DNA of 64,000 bases from Actinostola sp. cb2023 (GCA_033675265.1 JAUJYZ010001231.1:62001-126000), one strand, 5' to 3'. Positions 22,503 to 34,731 are shown, numbered from the stretch's first letter. Translations and numbers: made by a program. Notes: generated by a model not told the origin, from the sequence alone.

Positions 22503-25500
22503 TTCTTCTTCTTCTTCTTCTTCTTCTTCTTCTTCTTCTTCTTCTTCTTCTTCTTCTTCTTCTTCTTCTTCTTCTTCTTCTTCTTCTTCTTCTTCTTCTT
22601 CTTCTTCTTCTTCTTCTTCTTCTTCTTCTTCTTCTTCTTCTTCTTCTTCTTCTTCTTCTTCTTCTTCTTCTTCTTCTTCTTCTTCTTCTTCTTCTTCTTC
22701 TTCTTCTTCTTCTTCTTCTTCTTCTTCTTCTTCTTCTTCTTCTTCTTCTTCTTCTTCTTCTTCTTCTTCTTCTTCTTCTTCTTCTTCTTCTTCTTCTTCT
22801 TCTTCTTCTTCTTCTTCTTCTTCTTCTTCTTCTTCTTCTTCTTCTTCTTCTTCTTCTTCTTCTTCTTCTTCTTCTTCTTCTTCTTCTTCTTCTTCTTCTT
22901 CTTCTTCTTCTTCTTCTTCTTCTTCTTCTTCTTCTTCTTCTTCTTCTTCTTCTTCTTCTTCTTCTTCTTCTTCTTCTTCTTCTTCTTCTTCTTCTTCTTC
23001 TTCTTCTTCTTCTTCTTCTTCTTCTTCTTCTTCTTCTTCTTCTTCTTCTTCTTCTTCTTCTTCTTCTTCTTCTTCTTCTTCTTCTTCTTCTTCTTCTTCT
23101 TCTTCTTCTTCTTCTTCTTCTTCTTCTTCTTCTTCTTCTTCTTCTTCTTCTTCTTCTTCTTCTTCTTCTTCTTCTTCTTCTTCTTCTTCTTCTTCTTCTT
23201 CTTCTTCTTCTTCTCTTCTTCTTCTTCTTCTTCTTCTTCTTCTTCTTCTTCTTCTTCTTCTTCTTCTTCTTCTTCTTCTTCTTCTTCTTCTTCTTCTTCT
23301 TCTTCTTCTTCTTCTTCTTCTTCTTCTTCTTCTTCTCTTTCTTCTTCTTCTTCTTCTTCTTCTTCTTCTTCTTTCTTCTTCTTCTTCTTCTTCTTCTTCT
23401 TCTTCTTCTTCTTCTTCTTCTTCTTCTTCTTCTTCTTCTTCTTCTTCTTCTTCTTCTTCTTCTTCTTCTTCTTCTTCTTCTTCTTCTTCTTCTTCTTCTT
23501 CTTCTTCTTCTTCTTCTTCTTCTTCTTCTTCTTCTTCTTCTTCTTCTTCTTCTTCTTCTTCTTCTTCTTCTTCTTCTTCTTCTTCTTCTTCTTCTTCTTT
23601 CTTCTTCTTCTTCTTCTTCTTCTTCTTCTTCTTCTTCTTCTTCTTCTTCTTCTTCTTCTTCTTCTTCTTCTTCTTCTTCTTCTTCTTCTTCTTCTTCTTC
23701 TTCTTCTTCTTCTTCTTCTTCTTCTTCTTCTTCTTTCTTCTTCTTCTTCTTCTTCTTCTTCTTCTTCTTCTTCTTCTTCTTCTTCTTCTTCTTCTTCTTC
23801 TTCTTCTTCTTCTTCTTCTTCTTCTTCTTCTTCTTCTTCTTCTTCTTCTTCTTCTTCTTCTTCTTCTTCTTCTTCTTCTTCTTCTTCTTCTTCTTCTTCT
23901 TCTTCTTCTTCTTCTTCTTCTTCTTCTTCTTCTTCTTCTTCTTCTTCTTCTTCTTCTTCTTCTTCTTCTTCTTCTTCTTCTTCTTCTTCTTCTTCTTCTT
24001 CTTCTTCTTCTTCTTCTTCTTCTTCTTCTTCTTCTTCTTCTTCTTCTTCTTCTTCTTCTTCTTCTTCTTCTTCTTCTTCTCTTCTTCTTCTTCTTCTTCT
24101 TCTTCTTCTTCTTCTTCTTCTTCTTCTTCTTCTTCTTCTTCTTCTTCTTCTTCTTCTTCTTCTTCTTCTTCTTCTTCTTCTTCTTCTTCTTCTTCTTCTT
24201 CTTCTTCTTCTTCTTCTTCTTCTTCTTCTTCTTCTTCTTCTTCTTCTTCTTCTTCTTCTTCTTCTTCTTCTTCTTCTTCTTCTTCTTCTTCTTCTTCTTC
24301 TTCTTCTTCTTCTTCTTCTTCTTCTTCTTCTTCTTCTTCTTCTTCTTCTTCTTCTTCTTCTTCTTCTTCTTCTTCTTCTTCTTCTTCTTCTTCTTCTTCT
24401 TCTTCTTCTTCTTTCTTCTCTTCTTCTTCTTCTTCTTCTTCTTCTTCTTCTTCTTCTTCTTCTTCTTCTTCTTCTCTTCTTCTTCTTCTTCTTCTTCTTC
24501 TTCTTCTTCTTCTTCTTCTTCTTCTTCTTTCTTCTTCTTCTTTCTTCTTCTTCTTCTTCTTCTTCTTCTTCTTCTTCTTCTTCTTCTTCTTCTTCTTCTT
24601 CTTCTTCTTCTTCTTCTTCTTCTTCTTCTTCTTCTTCTTCTTCTTCTTCTTCTTCTTCTTCTTCTTCTTCTTCTTCTTCTTCTTCTTCTTCTTCTTCTTC
24701 TTCTTCTTCTTCTTCTTCTTCTTCTTCTTCTTCTTCTTCTTCTTCTTCTTCTTCTTCTTCTTCTTCTTCTTCTTCTTCTTCTTCTTCTTCTTCTTCTTCT
24801 TCTTCTTCTTCTTCTTCTTCTTCTTCTTCTTCTTCTTCTTCTTCTTCTTCTTCTTCTTCTTCTTCTTCTTCTTCTTCTTCTTCTTCTTCTTCTTCTTCTT
24901 CTTCTTCTTCTTCTTCTTCTTCTTCTTCTTCTTCTTCTTCTTCTTCTTCTTCTTCTTCTTCTTCTTCTTCTTCTTCTTCTTCTTCTTCTTCTTCTTCTTC
25001 TTCTTCTTCTTCTTCTTCTTCTTCTTCTTCTTCTTCTTCTTCTTCTTCTTCTTCTTCTTCTTCTTCTTCTTCTTCTTCTTCTTCTTCTTCTTTCTTCTTC
25101 TTCTTCTTCTTCTTCTTCTTCTTCTTCTTCTTCTTCTTCTTCTTCTTCTTCTTCTTCTTCTTCTTCTTCTTCTTCTTCTTCTTCTTCTTCTTCTTCTTCT
25201 TCTTCTTCTTCTTCTTCTTCTTCTTCTTCTTCTTCTTCTTCTTCTTCTTCTTCTTCTTCTTCTTCTTCTTCTTCTTCTTCTTCTTCTTCTTCTTCTTCTT
25301 CTTCTTCTTCTTCTTCTTCTTCTTCTTCTTCTTCTTCTTCTTCTTCTTCTTCTTCTTCTTCTTCTTCTTCTTCTTCTTCTTCTTCTTCTTCTTCTTCTTC
25401 TTCTTCTTCTTCTTTCTTCTTCTTCTTCTTCTTCTTCTTCTTCTTCTTCTTCTTCTTCTTCTTCTTCTTCTTCTTCTTCTTCTTCTTCTTCTTCTTCTTC

Positions 25501-25917
25501 TTCTTCTTCTTCTTCTTCTTCTTCTTCTTCTTCTTCTTCTTCTTTCTTCTTCTTCTTCTTCTTCTTCTTCTTCTTCTTTCTTCTTCTTCTTCTTCTTCTT
25601 CTTCTTCTTCTTCTTCTTCTTCTTCTTCTTCTTCTTCTTCTTCTTCTTCTTCTTCTTCTTCTTCTTCTTTCTTCTTCTTCTTCTTCTTCTTCTTCTTCTT
25701 CTTCTTCTTCTTCTTCTTCTTCTTCTTCTTCTTCTTCTTCTTCTTCTTCTTCTTCTTCTTCTTCTTCTTCTTCTTCTTCTTCTTCTTTCTTCTTCTTCTT
25801 CTTCTTCTTCTTCTTCTTCTTCTTCTTCTTCTTCTTCTTCTTCTTCTTCTTCTTCTTCTTCTTCTTCTTCTTCTTCTTCTTCTTCTTCTTCTTCTTCTTC
25901 TTCTTCTTCTTCTTCTT

Positions 25918-25947
<30 letters not shown>
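22503..25947. repeat. 3.4-kb TTC (GAA) triplet tract
   Basis: About 1,150 triplets of TTC on the plus strand, interrupted at roughly 16-18 places. All interruptions I see are one-base gains (CTTTC) or losses (TCTC) and none is a substitution. Frames of over 1,100 codons run through it on both strands, reading Ser/Phe/Leu or Arg/Lys/Glu blocks that switch at each interruption. They are not genes. All-indel interruptions could be biological slippage or consensus errors. Confidence 0.97.
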
Positions 25948-25948
<1 letters not shown>

Positions 25949-26117
25949 ATAATATTCTAGGACTAACAATTTCAAAATACGTGCTACAGAGGGTGACAGT
26001 CATGCATGCTGGAGGTCATGTAGCCCCAGCGTACGTACAGTCGAACACCAGCTTATAGACACCCTGTTGATACAGACTCCCGCTAATACGGACCCGTCAT
26101 AACCTGTATCAGGCTTT

Positions 26118-26153
26118 TTTGTGGCTACTCCTCTTCTTAGAAGAGAGTAGCCA
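26118..26153. repeat. Perfect hairpin after the triplet tract
   Basis: GTGGCTACTC pairs with GAGTAGCCAC, with CTCTTCTTAGAAGA between, itself largely self-complementary. Confidence 0.65.
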
Positions 26154-26409
26154 CTATGTCATCGAGTGTGTAAGTCCGTCCGTAAGTAAGTAAGTAACCC
26201 TAATCTTCGGATAGTGTTCGGAACTAGTCAGGTGATCGAAAATCAGCCACGATGTCGCAACGATGTACCCGATGGTTTATTCGTCTGGTTGTCGACATTT
26301 TATCGATTCGGATACATTCTTCTCGTGGTTGTCGACATTTTATCGATTCGATAGCGTTCAAAATACGTCGTGTTGGATTTCCATGTGCTTTTCGCTTCAC
26401 GGCTTTGTT

Positions 26410-27058
26410 TAGAAGGGTAAGTTTACACTCTCTACTATTCTATTTTGCACCAGAAACAGGACAAATATCTCGTGCAAAGTGTCAAGTGTTTGATAATAAA
26501 GATGTTTTCAAGTTTTTCAGTGACGGTTTGTTGAGATTATTATCCAGCGGAAATTATATCGATTGTGTTTGTGTTTATTCGGCCTTTAAATAGCTCCATC
26601 AGTCCATGACGATCGACTCTAGTCTGTGTAGTGGCTCCATGTAAACTGCCAGATCTATAACCGATTTAAAGGGTCAAGTAATTCTCTTCGAGGAACAAAT
26701 AAGTTTAATGTCTTTTTAGTTTATGCGAGACACAAACAACAGTGACGGCTCTCGTTACTCTTTGTCCCAAAACTCGCTAAAAGCTGTTGTAATCGCTAAA
26801 TAAATGACACACAGGAGTCAAGTGCATATTCATCTTTATTTTGAAAGCAGTTTTAGAAATACAAGATATCAAAAGGACAGGATTCTAGAAGTGAATTTAC
26901 GGCCATATCGATCAAATAAGACACAGGCAGCCCAATACACAAACAGAGGGTGGCGAGCCTGTGAACTGCAAATATCTTTTCACATGAGAGATGTGTCTAG
27001 TTTCTGGTGCAAAATAGCATAAAATCATAGTATATTAGAGTGTATACTTATCTTCAAA
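26410..27058. repeat. Foldback/TIR element, copy 2
   Basis: Same arms as 18376-18897: TATTTTGCACCAGAAAC near 26440 and GTTTCTGGTGCAAAATAGCA near 27000, framed by TTTACACTCT and AGAGTGTATACTTATC. An internal CACAGGCAGCCC word lies at 26922-26933. Confidence 0.7.
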
Positions 27059-27484
27059 TTAGATATTCTATTTATTATACTCAAAGTCAAATAAATAAAT
27101 AAACACCACTTCATCAAAGTTGAGTTCACCGATCTTATATACAGAACATTGTTAAATTTTTGGAAAAGCATAATATCGCAAAACTCAAAGAAAGTTGAGT
27201 GACGTTTCGGAGTCGTCATGACGCCATTATCAATTAATTGTTAAATTAATGTTAATATTCAATTACTAATAATATATCAATGCTGTTCATATCGATTGTT
27301 AATAATAACTGTTATTGTTCAATTATTTGTACGCTGTCACCATTGTTTTCAATTAAACTTTGTATTAAAATACATTTCTGATTCAGTAAATTAGCATTAT
27401 ATGGAACCAAAGAACAAATTCCAGCAGATAGTTCAAACATACTACATGTATCCAATAGTTGTTTGTAGGTCGTGTTGTAATTCA

Positions 27485-27691
27485 TAATAAGTAAATGCTT
27501 GTTTCATCGACCTTGAATTTATTTTTGAAATATAAACCGAGCTTTCGAGCTACACGCTCATCTTCAGGGTTGCAATGTGTATGTAGGCGTCATTACACAT
27601 TGTAACCCTGAAGATGAGCGCGTAGCTTGAAAGCTCGGTTTATATTTCAAAAATAAATTCAAGGTCGATGAAACAAGCATTTACTTATTAT
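27485..27691. repeat. Near-perfect foldback, 207 bp
   Basis: Left arm ATAATAAGTAAATGCTTGTT through CGAGCTTTCGAGCTACACGC. The right arm is its near-perfect reverse complement, with a short central loop near 27590. Confidence 0.85.
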
Positions 27692-28078
27692 ACTACATGT
27701 AGTTCAACAGAGGAATCAATCCAACTACACATTGCTTCTATATTTCAAAACCGCAGTACCTACATGTAGTTATAGACTACCTGTTTTTTTTTATTTATAG
27801 TAGCCACATGCAGTCCTTGACTGCCTATTTTTTGGAGGAGGGGGATAGAAAAAGAAAGGGGGAAGAGAAGAGAAAAAAAGCCTGACACAGACCTATTGAT
27901 TTGAGCCTTCTGCCCCCTCACAGCACGATACATACCGGTATATCTGAAAATAACAACCAATCAAAATCACTTCCGCTTTGCCAACTGTCATGTTGTTGGA
28001 GTTTTTAAAACCGTTTCAGTACGTTCTACAAGCACCATTTATATCTTCTTCAATTTGGTTTTATCGTGCTACCCTCGT

Positions 28079-28771
28079 TAAGGTACCAGGGGACCTTCGT
28101 GACACTGTTCACTGAAAGCCGCATAGCGCGCTAACCACTCGTCCAACATGTATAAAAGTATACATTTTCTTAAAGCTGAATAAATGCAGATTCTAAATAT
28201 CCTGGAGATGATTTCCTATTTTGTAAATATTTTTTGTTATTGCACATTTTAGAAAATTCGACCGGCCTTGTTCAAAGAGAATTGTGCACGCGGGAATTCA
28301 ATCGATTTCTAAACGAAAAGTGCCATTGTAATGAGCACACTTTGTTCTAAAAAACCGTGTCTCCGATTTTTGGTACGTTGCCTTGTTTAAAAGTTATTTG
28401 ATGATTTATGTGTAAATCGCTTATAAACACATTAATGAACTTTGACAGCAAATATCTCCTCAACAAAAGCGTTTATCGGAAATCGGAGACACGGTTTTTT
28501 AAAACAACGTGTGCTCATTACAATGGCAATTTCCGCTTAAAAATCGATTGAATTCCCGCGTGCAAAATTCTCTTTGAACAAGGCCGGTCGAATTTTCTAA
28601 AATGTGCAATTACAAAAAATATTTACAAAATAGGAAATAATCTCCAGCATATTTAGAATCTGCATTTATTCAGCTTTAAGAAAATGTATACTTTTATACA
28701 TGTTGGACGAGTGGTTAGCGTGCTACGCGGCTTTCAGTGAACAGTGTCACGAAGGTCCCCTGGTACCTTAA
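28079..28771. repeat. Large foldback with about 285-bp arms
   Basis: TTAAGGTACCAGGGGACCTT at the left end and its reverse complement at the right. Similarity is high through GGCCGGTCGAATTTTC and GGAGACACGG. The outer part of each arm, read outward, contains GGACGAGTGGTTAGCG, which resembles a tRNA A box. A tRNA-derived (SINE-like) origin is possible but no clean B box was found. Confidence 0.82.
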
Positions 28772-29427
28772 ATAAAGTCCTTACGTACTTACAAGATGAA
28801 ACTAAGAAACAGCTGATAAATCAGCCTGTCGGCCCCAAGCACGTCGTTTTTGTTAGTTTGAAGACAAAGTTCTTGTTATTTCTTCAATTCAATTCCAGGA
28901 CAGGCTTCATAGGTTATTTTCAATCATAAATAACATGAAATAACAGAGGAAATCGAGCTTATTCGACCTGGTAGAATACGATGTAATGTTTCAAAGCCGA
29001 TAATGAGGACTAGACGGGGTCTCCCCTGGCCACTCCCCCTTTCCTTTTTGAAGGCAGAATACTCGGGTTAGACCCAACACTTATTCCTGTTGCTGTTAAT
29101 GTTGTCCGTAATAACATTGTTTGACTGTAGCGGCCATAATTTTTGCAAATGACTGTATATGGGTCTGTATGATATCATGAACAAAGTGCAGAAATTGATT
29201 TCATAATTACATAGTAACAGTCAATTAAAATAGTTTGTCTTCCCCTCCGTAACATTTCAAATACCGTGAAATGACCCTTATGCTAAATTATAAATGTGTT
29301 GTATACCCAAGAGCAAGGGGGACAGGTATTTCACTTGAAGTTTTGCTGCAGTACAGTAGATTACAGCCCATCGAGTATGTGCTCCAAGAGCATCTTGTTA
29401 TATTTAATTTTGTTATCAAATTCACAG
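28772..29427. other. Upstream region of NLR gene 1; first exon not identified
   Basis: The HEPN exon starts at a splice acceptor with a split codon, so an upstream exon carrying the start must exist. I could not identify it. A CCCCTCCGTAAC word lies at 29242-29253. Confidence 0.4.
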
Positions 29428-29852
29428 AAATTACTGTTGCCTGGCGTTACTCCTTCTAAGAGTAGGTGTTGTCAACCTACGTCAATACTTCAAGACTCAA
29501 TGGAATGCTGTTAGTGGGTGTGTTCCTTGGACTGACTGTAAGAAGAATGGAACTGACTTACTATCAAAGTTCAAACCTAATTATTATGATACAGATAAAG
29601 TCAAGTGTGGTGACACATCAAAGTGGGATCTGTCTGTCTTTGTCAATGCTCTGTTGTACTCCAAGCCTCCATTAAGAGTGTCCAATGTAAGGTTAATTCC
29701 TGCCCTGAAATGCTTGAACGATACACGGGACTTGCTATGCCATACTCAAAGTGCAAAGATTGCAACTTATAAGTTCAAGAAGTTGTGGAGTGATGCATGT
29801 AATGCGTTGGGGTTATTTGGTGCTTCGGGAGATTTCATGGAGTTTAAGGAAG
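29428..29852 (+). CDS. NLR gene 1, exon A: DZIP3-like HEPN domain
   Basis: A 425-base internal exon bounded by acceptor TTATCAAATTCACAG and donor GAAG/GTACGT. The first base completes a codon from an unseen exon and the exon ends in phase 1. The frame is open throughout and encodes an alpha-helical domain of about 141 residues like the DZIP3-type HEPN found at the N terminus of many invertebrate NACHT proteins. It starts LALLLLRVGVVNLRQYF and continues CVPWTDCKKNGTDLL, CGDTSKWD, then NDTRDLLCHTQSAK. The R-x4-H pattern (RDLLCH) typical of nuclease-active HEPN domains is present. It is about 65 percent identical by eye to the paralogous exon at 50944-51365, with net one codon more. Its intron to exon B is 4,959 bases, enlarged by a TTAA-flanked insertion. 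Confidence 0.78.
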
Positions 29853-30066
29853 GTACGTACGTGTACGTATGCAGGTTAAAGTGCCCATCACCCTTATTTT
29901 TTCATTTTAGAAATCACTTCATATGAAGTGAATATTGGGGTGGTTCAGTGTTATGTGATTTGAGCATTGCATTACTGAGTTATAGAGGTTTTAATTCATG
30001 ACATGCCGATGCCAAAGGAGGCATTTGCCATAATTACTCAGCGTGGACTGCCAGTCTTAAAATGGG

Positions 30067-30702
30067 CATTCTCGTTCCCAGAGCTCCTCGGTTTCGGTCC
30101 TCTCCCGGAAAAAAAACCATCATGGAGTTTGGAAATTATAAGCATTTTCTCTGAAAATGGAGTGTTTCAATATCGATTGTAACTCAACAAATGTTGTCTT
30201 TATTACAATAAAATTGTGCTTTTTATGAAATATACGAATACCTCATTATCAGGATGAAACATATTCGAAATCGGTTAACGTTTTGCTGCTCAAAACATCG
30301 ATTTAAAATGAGACCCATCGTTCAACGAAATAGGATCGGACCACCTTAAAACCACTCAAAAATACAATTTCTTGCTCAGATTTCTACCCCAAAGTGTTCT
30401 TTAATTATCAGACTACTGTTATGAAGACAAATTTTGAGAATCTCATGCCCTTTGACGTCTTTCTAAGAGCTCATTCCCGAGACCATTCGAAAATCCAACG
30501 GTCAATCAAATATTCAACGATGTCACGGTACACTGATTCAACGTTTGGGCTGCCTTTGGGCTCATTGTTCTTATTGTTCTTGATATATGTTTTCAAATGC
30601 GCATGCGTTATATTTCGTCCAATCAACATCGAGTCTCAAATGGCTGAGACCAGAGCCTTCTCAGGAGAGGACCGAAACCGAGGAGCTCTGGGAACGAGAA
30701 TG
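30067..30702. repeat. Nested TIR element with 36-bp ends
   Basis: CATTCTCGTTCCCAGAGCTC continuing CTCGGTTTCGGTCCTCTCC at the left, and the exact reverse complement ending at 30702. The interior shares a segment (about 30340-30575) with 32220-32425, including CTCAGATTTCTAC and GAGAATCTCAT. Confidence 0.78.
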
Positions 30703-31382
30703 TAAAATGGGTTTTTTTTCGTGTTAGAAGTGTCCAGTCCATCCCGGCCACAGGAAGTCCAGGAAGAGCGAGAGATTATGTCATTCGAAAAAAATCGATT
30801 TTCTGATCTGTTTATAGTGGAGTAAACGACCTGAAAGCAAGTCGGGACACTGATAGATTGCCATTCTATTACATATCAAAAGCTCTTGATTGAGCGAATC
30901 GAGAAAGTATTTTCTTTTCGGCTGAAACCAAGTCTTAGTGATCGATTACGGGACTTGTTGCCTTGCCTATCAAGCTAGGAGTGAGCACTCAAAATATATC
31001 AATCTCAAAACACCCTAAATAGACCTCTTATCCTAATTTAAACACCTCACAGCATTCAAACAACTACTAATCTTTATTTCTTGAGTATAATTAGGAGTTC
31101 AATTTTCTTAAAACCCATTCCTGAAGCGAAAATCGAACTACATATAACGGCATACAAAATACGGTTGAGCGTACCACAGGAAGCCCAACGCTTACAGAAT
31201 AACATGACCACAGGAACCCAAAACATCGGTTTAGACAAAAACAGAGGATGAGAAGTCTGCAGTGGGACCTGTGGGCTAGAGACTGCCTGGAGTTCCAGCT
31301 GATCATCCCACATGCCGAGTGAACGCTCAATGAACGTCTAGTTTATTAAGTGATTTTCAAGTAGCGCTTTGAACTGAAATAA

Positions 31383-33070
31383 TTACTCGTGCCCAGGCCG
31401 TAGGCCGCACGAGTTATAAAACCCAACGCGTATTTTATTTTTTATTTTTTTTCAATGTCAGAAAATCGCAAAGTTGTGCAATATCCGGTCACATGCTATC
31501 GAGACCCAAATATAAATAGGGGACAGGGTTGAGGATCAGCGAAGGGGGAGAGTAAGGGGAGAAGGTTTGCAACGCCTAGCTCAGGTACCGGGGCCTAGTA
31601 TCTATATACATGTATTGGAACCATTTATATACAGAAATGTATCTCTCTTCCAATCGATGTGGGACATTGTCAAATCCAAAACACTACTCATGACCACTAA
31701 TTCCATAGACAATCGTCACTAAAAATAAAGTCAAAATCAAATCAAATCAGATTATAGGGCAAATGGGGTGTGTGTCTAGCGAAAGCATGGGGTCTTGTAC
31801 TACTGAATTGTCTCGCACATGCGCAATGTGTTATATAGGAGTCGTGATTCCCGATCTAAAAAGCGGCTAAATTAAATGTGTTGGCCAAATGAAGGATAAA
31901 AAGACGAGGTATAAAGCAACAAGTCGGAGCCCAGGCATCCACCACGGCTTAGAAATTGCACACAAATCCTAACTTCGGCCTTCATCGGTCGCTGTTCAGC
32001 GCTCGTCAACAAATCAAAATTCACAAGACAACTCGGACCAACATCGAATATTAAAATACAACTCAAAACCTCAAGAAAACTACACAGGGGACTTCAACAA
32101 CTATTATTCTTTATTTCTAGTATTTTTTAGGGAATGCCTTATAGAAAAATTATGCTTTTCAGAAACAAACAAACTCATACTCAAAACTATAAAATGACCG
32201 GTTGAACCAAGCTTTTCGAATCGCTCAAACCCACTCAAAAACACAATTTCTCGCTCAGATTTCTACACCAACGTGTTCTTTAATTTTCAGACTATTGTTG
32301 TGAATACATTTTTGAGAATCTCATACCCTCTGAAGACTTTATCAGAGCTCATTCCTGATCCAACCGAACGAAATCCAAAGACGTCACGATCCACTGATTT
32401 GTACGTTTGGGCTACCTGTGACCACAGGAAGCCCACTTATACAACTGACACACACGAACATTCAGTGAAAATCCTTATCGTCCAAGAAGATAAGCACACG
32501 AATAGCTGGACGTCTATGTGTTCTACTAGAAAGGAAACCACAAGCTTATATTTATGGTATTTTATATTTCGAAGTCTAAATGAAAACTCGACCGACAACA
32601 ACTATCCGAATCATTGAACTTTACTCGTTGAATACATATATACCAAGATAATGGTCTCTTGTCGTCTTGATTTTACTTTTAAAATATTCAAATATTTTCA
32701 CTCTAAGAGCGAAATATAAAACATACCGCATTGATCACGAAAAATAACTGCGACATGTGCTGGTTCCAGGTAGAAAAGGGAAGTTTTCAAGCAAAAATCA
32801 AACTCGTAATACAAACTTTGGGCTCTTTCAGTCAGTATATCACTATCCTGAAAAACCTTTGTTATTCAAATCAAGAACTCTTTGTAGAACGAGGCATACA
32901 ACAATATGAACTATTGTTATTCAAATTTTCAGGAATTCAGGACGGTGATATACTGAGAAAGCCCCCACACTGACACTTCCACAGGGATCCCAATTCTACT
33001 CTGGTCCTTAGCATGTACTGGTTCAATCCGGCACCAGGGCACGAGTGAACCCTGCCGACAGGGTCTAGTT
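31383..33070. repeat. Uninterrupted inverted copy of the 2012-14828 host repeat (KDZ empty site)
   Basis: Reverse-complement counterpart of 2012-3099 plus 14380-14828, about 1.69 kb, lacking the 11.28-kb transposon. The pre-insertion octamer GAATTGTC lies at 31805-31812. Near 32409-32434 two GGGCT-CCTGTG words stand back to back. Confidence 0.85.
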
Positions 33071-33788
33071 TAAAATGATATGCAATGAAAACTAAGAAAA
33101 GTTTCTGCAGTTTTAAAATGACAGTACTGTATATAAGCCCAGGACTTATAACCGGGATTATACGGTATCCAAAGCTCCAAATCACAAAGTATCAAATCCT
33201 GCAACTATTCACCTTAGAATACATTTTCATGATAAAAACATAAGGGTGAAAGGCACTTTAATGACTGTCAAAGTAATTACATTTTATGTACATGCCAGCT
33301 AAATATACAAATATTGACTACAAAATTAATGTAGTCTTACATCCACAAGATTATGTTAAGACCTCTTTGAAAAATACTGTACAAAATATACATGTACTGC
33401 ATGTGACTGCACAACAAGCATGCACACCTCATTTTGCAAGGGTGTGAAACTGTAGATATTTTAAACACTGCATAAGATTAGAAAAAGAAGGCTCTGCCTT
33501 CATGTAATGTTTATAAGGCTGAAAATGAGGACTGTTAAGTCCTAAAAAAAAGAAGGGGAACTGAAGATAGAATTTATTTTCTCAAGAAAGTTAGATATGT
33601 CTAAGTTATATTGTGACTGCACTTTCCCTTGGGATAGGTGACGTCAGACATGGGGAATAATTGCTGCTCAATTCAGCGGTAATCCATGCCGTTTTACAAT
33701 TAAAACTCAAGTTTCTTCTTCGTAAAAAATAAAAACAATTGGAAATTCGTTTAATAATAATAATAATAGAAAACGATTACACAACATT

Positions 33789-33898
33789 CTCTTACATTTA
33801 TTCTGTGGTCTTTTGACGTTCCAGAGTCATTTAGTGGAGGGCTAAAAATACCACTAAATGACTACGGAACATCAAAAGACCACAATATAAATGTAAAT
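33789..33898. repeat. Foldback, about 110 bp
   Basis: CTGTGGTCTTTTGACGTTCC and its near reverse complement GGAACATCAAAAGACCACA, with outer arms ACATTTA. The centre is near 33843. Confidence 0.72.
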
Positions 33899-34338
33899 GA
33901 AGGTTAATGTCAGTTTATTGAGCAGTATTTTTACATTTCGAGAATTTTTTTTAAATGCTCAAAATTAACCCACAACCCACAAGCTTGGGCTGCCTGTGTG
34001 TATACATACATGATTTGGTAACTTAGGCCATTTTCATGGCACCCCTTAGATTATTTTAACAAAAAAAAATAAGAAAAGTTAACTTTTTGGCAATTTATTA
34101 CTCGAAATTGTTTTGGCAATTTATTACAGAAAGACTGGGAAAGTACGTGTACTTTCCCCTGGTTTTGGTACAGATAAAGAACTGTGATTGACTGTTTTCC
34201 TCATTAAAATGAGTATTTGAATTGGCTATTTACTCTGTCACTCCACTACATGTACATTTTACATGCATGAGTTGAAGGATCATACAAGATTGACTTACAT
34301 CCATATAGCATGTACAATATTTGCAACAATAGCTGATA

Positions 34339-34463
34339 TTGAAGTTACACTCCAATGACTCCAAACAAAGGTTTCAAGTCGAGGCTGTTGGGTCAATTTT
34401 TTGTTCTGACCCGATAGCCTCGACTTGAAACCGTTGTTCAGAGTCATTGGAGTGTAACTTCAA
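34339..34463. repeat. Foldback in NLR1 intron A-B
   Basis: TTGAAGTTACACTCCAATGA at the left and its reverse complement at the right, with inner arms GGTTTCAAGTCGAGGC. The corresponding place in NLR2 has a different foldback (51571-51837). Confidence 0.8.
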
Positions 34464-34510
34464 TTATGATCATGCATCCTCAGTGTCTTAGTAGTACCCG
34501 TATGCAGTTA

Positions 34511-34731
34511 GAGTCGTTTTCATTATGAGTGGGAAACTTATGGCGTGGTTAGCGGCCTTTTAAAAATGCATCTAAGTTTTTATTATTACAGTATGGAATT
34601 CGAAGACATCTATTCAACCAATCACAGCATGCAAAATCATTGCTCAACCAATCAGAATGCTTGGACATCGCACGGTCACTTCATGGCACGAACCGTAACG
34701 TAACTACTTCCCACTCATACGAAAACGACTC
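34511..34731. mobile_element. TA-flanked MITE, copy in NLR1
   Basis: The ends GAGTCGTTTTC and GAAAACGACTC are flanked by TA on both sides, with ATGAGTGGGAA and its reverse complement further in. This fits a Tc1/mariner-type MITE. Related copies lie at 51891-52126 and about 50546-50732. Confidence 0.72.

Larger units (their letters stand above)
29876..33261. mobile_element. 3.4-kb TTAA-flanked insertion in NLR1 intron
   Basis: The element proper is 29880-33257, with TTAA at both outer edges (29876-29879 and 33258-33261). Inverted ends are AGTGCCCATCACCCTTA and TAAGGGTGAAAGGCACT, with a mismatched centre. The matching intron of NLR2 has GCAGGTTAAAAAATGACTG, a single TTAA with no insertion. TTAA duplication is characteristic of piggyBac and Kolobok elements. 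No transposase is seen; the interior is filled by two nested repeats (30067-30702 and 31383-33070). Confidence 0.78.

Noticed and set aside
22395..26058. Open frames of 1,150-1,200 codons on both strands
   Set aside because: They are translations of the TTC/GAA tract (Ser/Phe/Leu or Arg/Lys/Glu blocks switching at one-base interruptions), with no coding signature.
29296..29675. Apparent frameshift in the NLR1 HEPN exon (open frames in three phases)
   Set aside because: Reading from the splice acceptor at 29428 gives one continuous frame to 29852; the frame merely lacks an ATG because it is an internal exon.
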